In this document: piece after piece, positions 25,569 to 32,597 of the stretch
How the letters are laid out: each line of letters starts with the position of its first letter
Numbering within the stretch: the first letter of the stretch is position 1
Source: Bacteroidales bacterium
GTDB lineage: Bacteria > Bacteroidota > Bacteroidia > Bacteroidales > M50B96
NCBI GenBank assembly: GCA_021740905.1
Contig: JAIOYV010000077.1
Coordinates: forward strand, 1-32,597
Direction: 5' to 3'
DNA length: 32,597 nt
Notes under the pieces: generated by a model
The model's input: only the letters and a program-made list of their open reading frames with translations
The model's database searches: none
What the model was told of the DNA's origin: nothing
Program-made: the position numbers and the translations under genes

Positions 25569-26552
25569 CTACTCCCCCATATCAATCACCACTTCCTTTT
25601 CATTACAACCATCAATATCCATGATGTAGATTTTGGAATCATGGTATATCTTATAATCAGCCCAATAGCCGTGGATTCGTTCAACTAATAGTTTGTCTCC
25701 ATCAGGTGACACCGACACTGTCAGGTAATGTCTCGTATCGCATGCATTCTTGATTCTTTTCTCTATTAAATCATCAATATTGATTGTATATATGCCATCA
25801 AATATCCTACAGTAGTAAATGTCTTTACTGTTGGGATGCCAAAACAAACTTACAATTCTTGATTTTCCATCATCATAATTTTCAGTGCAATCCACGTTGG
25901 TAATTTGTGTCCAAACCAAACTGTCTGACAGATTGGCCAGGGATATATTGCACCATGCATCAATGGCTAATATGTTAGTATTAGATATGGATAAGGTTGG
26001 TGCCGAACGCCGACTTATTGTATCTACAGAATTTGTTTTATAATCTTTCAAAACAACAGAATGCTTATTTGCTCCATTTAAACTATATGTATATATTATA
26101 TGAGTATTACTACAATCCCAGTCAGGATCATAATTGGCTCCGACATAGGCGACAGAAGAAAGGCTGTCACCATTGCTCTTTATTTTCCAGATACTATTAT
26201 TTAAATCAGTGCATAATATCCAATTGTTTTCCCCCCACTTTGGTTGAAAAATAGTATAGAAATCATTAATCAATATTTCTTTTTCATTTGTTTTAATATT
26301 ATATTTTACTAATTGAAATGTATTTGTTTCATAATCCCGATAGTGAAATACAAATTCGTTACTATTGTTTGGGTTATAACATGGCTGCATGTATTGGAAT
26401 TGGCTACGAGATATTGAAGTAGAATTACCTGATGGGAAATCTTCACATTTCGGGCAACATTTGCAATAATCTGGGTTGGCCGGATGTTGTAAACACCCGG
26501 CCATTAAAATAATTAGAAATATGGCTATAGAAGCACTTTTGTGTAGGGTCAT
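25569..26552 (-). CDS. Beta-propeller (TolB/PD40-like) lipoprotein
   Basis: The 327-residue protein has a lipobox (ILMAGC, lipidated C20). A Cys cluster (DYCKCCPKCEDFP) comes soon after, possibly a metal or disulfide site. The rest is made of strand-rich repeats ending in phrases typical of PD40/TolB propellers (SVSPDGDKLLVERIHGYW, HDSKIYIMDIDGCNEKE). Its ATG overlaps the stop of the upstream protease gene by 4 bp (ATGA), so the two are translationally coupled and probably work together. The overlap suggests a binding or anchoring partner, or a regulator, of the secreted protease; that is inference. No T9SS domain is present. Confidence 0.75.
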   Translation of the reverse strand: MTLHKSASIAIFLIILMAGCLQHPANPDYCKCCPKCEDFPSGNSTSISRSQFQYMQPCYNPNNSNEFVFHYRDYETNTFQLVKYNIKTNEKEILINDFYTIFQPKWGENNWILCTDLNNSIWKIKSNGDSLSSVAYVGANYDPDWDCSNTHIIYTYSLNGANKHSVVLKDYKTNSVDTISRRSAPTLSISNTNILAIDAWCNISLANLSDSLVWTQITNVDCTENYDDGKSRIVSLFWHPNSKDIYYCRIFDGIYTINIDDLIEKRIKNACDTRHYLTVSVSPDGDKLLVERIHGYWADYKIYHDSKIYIMDIDGCNEKEVVIDMGE

Positions 26553-29500
26553 CTTTTAATTATTTTCTTGTTAATAATTTCGTCATTAGTTTGAACCTGG
26601 AGTATATAGATCCCATTCACAAAACCATCGATATTAAATTGTAGTTTATGATCCCCCTGTGATAATCTAAGGTGTTTATTTGTCTGTAATAATTTACCTT
26701 GAACATCATATAATTGAATATTAACATCTGAATATCTATCAAGTGCCAGCACAATATTAACAAAGTTATTTGCAGGGTTAGGATAAATAGTTATTTTGTC
26801 ATCGTATTCAATTTCATCTATTCCTATTGCTTCATCATCGGTATGAAAACTATATGCAAAAGTAATATGACTAACATTGGGGAACCATTTTGTAGCTACG
26901 TGTTGCTGCAAATAATTATATATCTCAATATGATATATGTAACAAGATATAGTAATATTACCATTTTGATCCCAACTATCCACAGTAGCATAGTTGTAAT
27001 GCGGGTTTAAAATAAAATCTGAATAACCATAGGCATCATATGTAGATGAATTTCTTACCCAGGCACCAATCACATTTTCTGTAACAGGTAAACCTTGGTT
27101 AATAGATGCCGTCAATTTATAAACATCAGCAATACCGGAGTATGTAGTTGATGCCAACCCGGGAATTTGTTCTGGAAACAACATTGTTTTATTTGATTCA
27201 ACCAATACTGCGTATGATGTATTGACCATTACTTGAGCGTGCCTCACTTTATATTTTGGCAATTCTAAATGTTGCATTGCGTTACCTGCATCAAGGAGTC
27301 CATAACCAGAATAATCATCATATCCTGGGGTAAATAATGAACCACCATCATTAACATCATTAATATAGTTTTGCATTATATTTTCAACATCCTCTGGAGC
27401 AAGGTTATTGGGCTTGTCAGGATGATTGTTTACATAACTTAGAAACAACGCAGCAACCCCACTTACATGTGCACAAGAATGCGATGTCCCACTTTCAGAG
27501 TATGTATAACCAGTATTCGAATCATGGTCACAAGTGGCAAAAATTTGTTCTGTACCAGGAGCAATAAAATCAAACCAAGAACCACCATGATTTGACCAAA
27601 ACCATGTTTTACCATCACTATTACTAGCTCCAACTTTGATAACCCAGTCATCACTATATGATGCAGGATATTCATTCACATTTATTTGACCATCATTTCC
27701 AGTTGGTGCCACAAAAACCACATTGTTTTGAGATGCTGTTTCAACGGCTAATCTCAAGGCCTTAGTATTAGCATTAACTCCACCATAGCTATTGTTCATT
27801 ACGTGCAAGCCATAACCGCTGCTTAAAGCACCTTGGGTAATTGCATCTATTGCGTTTGATAGCGGGACATTTTCATTTGTTGAGACTCGCAATGATATTA
27901 ACTGCGCACCTGTATTGTTTGGGTTCAAATCAATATCTCCTCCGGCAATACCTGCAATACCTTTATCATTATTCCGAAGTGCCCCGATAATACCAGCATT
28001 TGCTGTACCATGTCCATAAGCGTCTGGTACTGATGATTGATCCACATTACAACTCTCAATCCAATCATAACCATCTTCAATTTTTGATCCAGGAAATGTA
28101 CCATCACCAAAATCTTCGTGTTTATAATTGATGCCACAATCAACAACACCGACTTTTATATTATCTTTTCCTGTCTCAATATACCATGCTGGGAGAATAT
28201 TAATATCAGCATCAGGTTTAGAAAAAGTTGGATCAAATAAGCCTGCTTGTTCCCCATCTTCATACTCGTCGTCATCTGGTTCTGGGAAACTTGATAATTG
28301 GAGAATGCCATTTACTTCCGCGTATTGGACATTATTGAATAATGTATTCAATGAGTCTACAGCGAGTACTTCAATATCATCATCATTCAATGTCATTAAT
28401 AAAGTTGCCCAAAATGGGTAAACCTTAACGGTATCCCCAAGTCGTGTCACAGAAAGACTGTCGGCAGTTGTTAGGGTTCGAAATATTCTAATAAAATTAG
28501 CGTTCTCAACAGTCCCATCTGGTAATACGTTTTTCATTGCATCAATTACAGTATCTTTTAAGAAACACTCTGCATCGCCCCACTGTATGTCTAAATTATC
28601 AATATTTTGTTTGTTAATCACAGAAGTATCGAATGCAACTATCATTTGGTTTTTTACAAATAGCGGATTCCCTGCGGTATCCGTTTCGGCTTCTTGGTCT
28701 AATTTGAGTGATGAATACTTTATAGTAGTATATGTTTCAGAAGCTCCATCATAAGAAATACCCGAAACCCACGCATTACCATTATATGAACATATCATGT
28801 CCCAAGGCCGGTCAGTGCCGTTGCCTTCCCCATTGAAATACTTTACCCAGGTTAAATTGCGAGCGGTATCGTATCTCATGGTGATAATATCTATTGTACT
28901 GTCCCGGTCTATCTCACCAGTAGCATAAAAATTTCCATGTACGTCAACTTTTATTTGCTTTCCTTTAGCAATACCATTTGTTTGTTTAGCTGTAATGATA
29001 TGCGACCAGGTTAAATCTCCATTTGTATCGTATTGCAAATTAATCATATCTGCCCCGGATACTTTTGTGGAGTAACCTGTAATATAAATTTTTCCATTCA
29101 CATCCACATCCATTGCTGCGGGAACATCATCAAGCGAATCCCGGTTGTATGTTCTTGTCCATATAGTGTCCAGGTTTGCATCCATTTTAATGGTTTTGAT
29201 GTCGTAGTTATTCTGCTGGTTCAAAACCTTTCCGGTAATAATAATATTTCCGAGGTAATCTTTTCGCATATCGGCTGGTTGATTGAAGCCATACCCTGAT
29301 CCGGTTACCCGCCTTGACGACATTTGGCTTCCGGTTGAATTATTGTACAGTACGGTGGTAATGTCCCAATTTATGATGCTACTGCCACTTGCTCCTGTGA
29401 TCAGGACATTCCCGTTGTCGTAAATTTCTATTGCAGCCGGGATTTCAACCAGGTTCGTATAGTCGTATCTCGAAACCCATTGCTGAACACCTGACGAGTT

Positions 29501-30037
29501 GTACTTGATCGTCACATAATCTTCAAGTGTCGTGTCCCCTTTGCTTATTCCGGTAACGAAAACATCTCCATCATATTCCGCAATTGCAGTTGCTATATCA
29601 TCGCCACTACCAGTTCCATTGTAATTTTCAACCCATTCCTCATTTCCATCTTCATCGTACATGATAACCGTAAAATCATAGCCATTTGTGGAGTTTACAT
29701 AGCTGGTGCCAGCAATATAAATATTGTTGTCCCCATCAGTGGTTATAGCAACACCATAGTCTTTCTGAGCACTTGTGTAACTATACTGCTTAGTCCAAAG
29801 CAAGGTGCCATCTGTATCATACTTTGCAGTATAGATATTTGTATTACCCCCGGCAGCTTTTTTGTTACCAGTAATAATTATGTTGTCGGCAGCATCTAAG
29901 CATGTCGACATCCAGTCGATTGTGTCTGGTTGCCCATAGTTTTCGTTCCAGGTCATGTTTACATACGATTGTCCATAAGACAAAATTCCTGTTGCTAAAT
30001 ATAAGCAACATAAAATTAAAAATCCATTTTTTTTCAT
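26549..30037 (-). CDS. Secreted subtilisin-like serine protease (S8) with SBBP propeller and T9SS sorting domain
   Basis: The 1162-residue protein has a signal peptide (about 1-22, ending LSYGQ). Residues about 25-440 hold SBBP-type propeller repeats (DADNIIITGN, DNNIYIAGTS, VNGKIYITGYS and similar). A prodomain-like region (about 460-600) precedes the S8 catalytic domain. Its triad is Asp near 632 (VGVVDCGINYKHEDF), His near 676 (GHGTANAGIIGA) and Ser near 850 (GTSHSCAHVSGVAAL), with the oxyanion-hole Asn in VAPTGNDG. All are present, so it should be active. Cys residues next to the Asp and the Ser are unusual. A C-terminal beta domain and a type A T9SS domain (IYPNPANNFVNIVLALDRYS to NKKIIKR) follow. 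It is first in an operon with the propeller lipoprotein. Confidence 0.93.
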   Translation of the reverse strand: MKKNGFLILCCLYLATGILSYGQSYVNMTWNENYGQPDTIDWMSTCLDAADNIIITGNKKAAGGNTNIYTAKYDTDGTLLWTKQYSYTSAQKDYGVAITTDGDNNIYIAGTSYVNSTNGYDFTVIMYDEDGNEEWVENYNGTGSGDDIATAIAEYDGDVFVTGISKGDTTLEDYVTIKYNSSGVQQWVSRYDYTNLVEIPAAIEIYDNGNVLITGASGSSIINWDITTVLYNNSTGSQMSSRRVTGSGYGFNQPADMRKDYLGNIIITGKVLNQQNNYDIKTIKMDANLDTIWTRTYNRDSLDDVPAAMDVDVNGKIYITGYSTKVSGADMINLQYDTNGDLTWSHIITAKQTNGIAKGKQIKVDVHGNFYATGEIDRDSTIDIITMRYDTARNLTWVKYFNGEGNGTDRPWDMICSYNGNAWVSGISYDGASETYTTIKYSSLKLDQEAETDTAGNPLFVKNQMIVAFDTSVINKQNIDNLDIQWGDAECFLKDTVIDAMKNVLPDGTVENANFIRIFRTLTTADSLSVTRLGDTVKVYPFWATLLMTLNDDDIEVLAVDSLNTLFNNVQYAEVNGILQLSSFPEPDDDEYEDGEQAGLFDPTFSKPDADINILPAWYIETGKDNIKVGVVDCGINYKHEDFGDGTFPGSKIEDGYDWIESCNVDQSSVPDAYGHGTANAGIIGALRNNDKGIAGIAGGDIDLNPNNTGAQLISLRVSTNENVPLSNAIDAITQGALSSGYGLHVMNNSYGGVNANTKALRLAVETASQNNVVFVAPTGNDGQINVNEYPASYSDDWVIKVGASNSDGKTWFWSNHGGSWFDFIAPGTEQIFATCDHDSNTGYTYSESGTSHSCAHVSGVAALFLSYVNNHPDKPNNLAPEDVENIMQNYINDVNDGGSLFTPGYDDYSGYGLLDAGNAMQHLELPKYKVRHAQVMVNTSYAVLVESNKTMLFPEQIPGLASTTYSGIADVYKLTASINQGLPVTENVIGAWVRNSSTYDAYGYSDFILNPHYNYATVDSWDQNGNITISCYIYHIEIYNYLQQHVATKWFPNVSHITFAYSFHTDDEAIGIDEIEYDDKITIYPNPANNFVNIVLALDRYSDVNIQLYDVQGKLLQTNKHLRLSQGDHKLQFNIDGFVNGIYILQVQTNDEIINKKIIKR

Positions 30038-30108
30038 AGCTTCCTTGTTTTAAAAAGTTAAAATTCAAATTAATGTATTTCTATTTCAAACTTGCACGGT
30101 CTTTCAAT

Positions 30109-30123
30109 TTGCATGGCATGCAA
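30109..30123. promoter_or_regulatory. Perfect palindrome TTGCATGGCATGCAA, possible operator
   Basis: Two 7-bp arms flank one central base, 72 bp upstream of the protease start codon. This form is typical of dimeric repressor sites, but no regulator in the window points to it. Confidence 0.4.
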
Positions 30124-30511
30124 CGCCCCCTACGCTCATAACAAAACCACTGCTACCCATACTTGCACCAGATTTCATCTGATTTTTAATGACGGGCTTG
30201 ATTGATTTACAAAGGCTTTATACTTATTTCCCAATACTCCTGACTTAATAGATTGATACACGAAAGGATTAAAAGAAAGAATATACTTAACCGGTGTACT
30301 GATTTTAATTTCATAGTTCAATAGTTTATAAGATTCTTGTTCTGATTAATTAAAGAACTCATAATAAGATTTTTAGCCAAGAAGGTCAGTAAATTGATTT
30401 GTTAACTATCAGTAGTTTTCTGATAGACAAAGATTTGAGTTTTCCTTTGACCAGGTTTTATCCAATTGCTAAAGCAATCCCATCAATTTATATTAATTCT
30501 TGTACTGCATT

Positions 30512-30704
30512 AGTAATACCAAATTTCATTATGAAATACGCCTTAAAGCCTCCCGATAAAAATCGGGATCGCTAATTGAAATAGCCTGTCCCGATATTTT
30601 TATCGAGAGTTAATGCCTATACAGACCTGACTGCCATCGAGTCAGGTTTGAAGCGGCTTTAGGAGAGAAGCGAACTAAAGGCGCAATTCAAATCGGTATA
30701 ATAC
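30512..30704. mobile_element. MITE-like or structured-RNA element with cloverleaf fold
   Basis: The ends are imperfect inverted repeats (TAATACC at 30514-30520 against GGTATA at 30695-30700). Inside, CGCCTT (30539-30544) pairs with AAGGCG (30678-30683) and TAAAGCC (30544-30550) pairs with GGCTTTA (30655-30661); the two share one base. The core holds three hairpins: TCCCGAT/ATCGGGA (30551-30568), TCCCGATA/TATCGAGA (30589-30608, one mismatch) and ACCTGACT/AGTCAGGT (30625-30647, perfect). Nothing coding is visible. The form suggests a small non-autonomous repeat element or a structured RNA. No clear target-site duplication was found. Confidence 0.6.
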
Positions 30705-30840
30705 AAAATAGTAACTGGAATTAGTTATTGGTTGAAAATAAAGAAAATGCAAAATAGTCTTGAAATAATGATTAGAACTCTAATGATTCAGAGAATTCTA
30801 ATCCTTGAAATGTTGTCAGGTTTAAGTTGTATGTTTGTCG

Positions 30841-32463
30841 CTACATCAAAATCAAAAGTCTCCTGATTTCCGCATCATCATTCACTATATGTACAAAATA
30901 AATCCCTTTGGCTTGTCCTGTCAGGTTGAAATGAACTTTTGAAGGGGCTTTGATTTCTACATCTTTTACCAATTCCCCAGTAAGGGTTTTAACCTGAATG
31001 GTTTTTAAATTCGTTCCTGTTAAAATAAAATCGCCGGTGCCCGGATTGGGATAAAGTTTTACTTTGAGGGTTTCCAGTTCATCAATCCCTAATGGTTCAT
31101 ACACTTTTATTAATGTTGAATCCTGGTTTGAGCAACCTGTGAACGTGTCAACATACGTGTAACTTATCCAAAATTCGCCAAGGCCAGCAATTGCCGGGTC
31201 GAAAGCATTGTTTGTTACCCCAATTCCTGAATATGTTCCCCCGGTAGGAATGGCAGTAGGCAAAGCCAGCAATCCTGCATTGATGCTTACCGAATCGGGT
31301 GTGAAAGGCGAAATGCTTACTACTGGTGCAGGAATAACTACCAACGAAAGTTCTTCGATGCTGTCGCAACCATTGATAGATTGTAAGGTTGTAGAATAAA
31401 CCCCGGATGAATTGAGTAGCTGACCATTAAAATTGTATGTTTCATAATCGCAAATCTCGACTGTATCAGCAGAAAAGTAAGTTTGATAGGTTTCTAACTT
31501 AATGATGTTTATGCTATCGCCCCCGAGGACATTTTGCAATGTATCAAAATAATTTCCGGGCTGGCTTTGCCAGGTCCCAAGAATAAGTGCACTGTCATTA
31601 GGACAAATTATAATGGTATCGATCAGGTTATTAAGCTGGTTCTCCAACCACTTGACGGTTGACTTTGTATACTCCGAAATTACAATATCATTGTCATTAT
31701 CATTGTCAATATCGCTGACGTATAGGTTCCATATATATCCTGTCTTAACATTAACAATTTGTTGTGGGCCAAAATTAGCCGACCCAAGATTTTCAAACCA
31801 AACTAAATTTCCAAGGTCATATGATGTTACCCGAGGTGCAGTAAAAATATCTTTATCTCCGTCGTTATCAATGTCGGTTGCCACAATGGTATAGCTATGG
31901 TTTTGGATGTATGAGATAAAAATGAAAGTAGAAAAATTGCCTAAGCCATCATTTTGATACCATCCTACAAAATAATTTAGGTTACCATTCTCTTTGGCAA
32001 CGAATAAAATATCCCTATACCCATCTCCATTTAAATCAGTTAATTTAAGGTCAATAGCACCAACAATCTGGTTGATATTTGGGATTTGAGTGAAGCTCCC
32101 TGTTCCATTGTTGGTTACTGCGGCTAAAGTCAATCCATCAGCATAAACAATATCCGGGTAGGCATCTCCATTGATATCGTTTATGTCAAACGTATTTAAC
32201 ACGATCATGCTACATATAAACTGCGCTGGCCCAAAAGTTCCATTTCCAAGGTTTTTTGCCCATCTGATTTCTCCATTTACACCACCAATAATATCAATTA
32301 AACTGTCCCCGTCAAGGTCTTTGGCCATACAAAAGTTTGAATTTCCAGTGGTTCCCTGAATAAAATTCGGCTCGTCAAAACTGTCATTCTGTAGGTTTTT
32401 ATACCATGCTATGGTATCCCCCCATCCCGATGCAATCACCTCTGCAAAACCATCGTTATCCAG
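30841..32463 (-). pseudogene. 5'-truncated FG-GAP/VCBS repeat protein with T9SS sorting domain
   Basis: The open frame has a GTG at 32437-32439, but coding sequence clearly continues upstream to 32463 (LDNDGFAEVIASGW, a VCBS motif missing its first Asp), where TAG (32464-32466) interrupts it. There is no signal peptide. The remaining 540 codons hold at least five further FG-GAP/VCBS Ca-binding motifs (DLDGDSLIDI, DINGDAYPDI, DLNGDGYRDI, DIDNDGDKDI, DIDNDNDNDI), likely a propeller. An Ig-like region follows (ISPFTPDSVSINAGLLALPT), then a complete T9SS domain (LYPNPGTGDFILTGTNLK to RRLLILM). The 5' end seems replaced by unrelated sequence. A premature stop or an insertion at 32464 would explain this. 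Confidence 0.75.
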
Positions 32464-32597
32464 CTATTCCTTATGAATTTAACTTTTGCCCTAACAGCCT
32501 GACAGCAAAGCCTTATAGTGAGCACCCTAAAAAACAATCTTCGCGCTATTTTTAAGGGATTTGAGGCGGCATCTCAGGTTTTTTGATACAAATTGCG
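32464..32597. other. Unassigned sequence replacing the 5' end of the FG-GAP gene
   Basis: None of the minus-strand frames continues the VCBS protein. A hairpin CCCTAAAAA/TTTTTAAGGG (32525-32558, one bulge) lies here. The segment could be the end of an insertion sequence, but it is cut by the window edge and no terminal repeat can be shown. Confidence 0.4.

Larger units (their letters stand above)
30038..30840. other. Long intergenic region with structured element
   Basis: This gap of about 800 bp lies between the broken FG-GAP gene and the protease gene. It holds a 15-bp palindrome (30109-30123), a small hairpin CAGAT/ATCTG near 30169-30181 followed by ATTTTT, and the cloverleaf-like element at 30512-30704. 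I see no protein-coding gene; the protease promoter should be within the first 100 bp. Confidence 0.6.

Overview
The window is from a Bacteroidota genome, probably an environmental member of the Bacteroidales/Marinilabiliales/Flavobacteriales type; I cannot place the order. The evidence is seven proteins with type IX secretion (T9SS) C-terminal sorting domains or remnants of them, SprB repeats, an ECF sigma factor paired with a membrane-anchored barrel protein, TAnnTTTG-type -7 promoter elements, a tyrosine recombinase of the Bacteroidota kind, and an AT-rich base composition. No tRNA, rRNA or CRISPR array was seen.

Layout. 1-3.9 kb holds a secreted barrel-like protein (minus strand), an ECF sigma factor followed closely by its likely membrane partner (plus), and a small outer-membrane-like protein (minus). 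3.9-6.4 kb is a small defence-type block: an uncharacterised HEPN-like gene (plus) converges on an EcoRV-type restriction-modification pair (minus, 4-bp overlap). 6.4-8.3 kb is a CLC chloride channel/transporter with CBS domains. 8.6-16.1 kb holds two large divergent secreted proteins: a CotH-kinase/lamin-tail protein and a 1510-residue SprB-repeat protein. The sorting domain of the latter stops short just before a tyrosine recombinase (16.2-17.5 kb). From 17.7 kb to the end every gene is on the minus strand. They are mostly T9SS cargo (a small secreted protein, a delta-60 repeat protein, a broken beta-helix protein, a subtilisin-like protease, a broken FG-GAP/VCBS protein), plus an acidic lipoprotein with a two-helix membrane protein, a TPR/vWA protein and a beta-propeller lipoprotein.

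How it fits together. The window encodes cell-surface or secreted cargo, not the T9SS machine. The restriction-modification pair should act as a unit, and the predicted site GATATC follows from near-complete conservation of EcoRV catalytic and recognition residues. The right half looks like accessory DNA: three T9SS genes are truncated or frameshifted, a recombinase abuts one of them, and the gaps hold large imperfect palindromes (23.49-23.55, 25.30-25.43, 25.47-25.52 and 30.51-30.70 kb). The last of these reads as a cloverleaf-like element and is the most unusual non-coding signal. All pairings, repeats and motif counts were done by eye.
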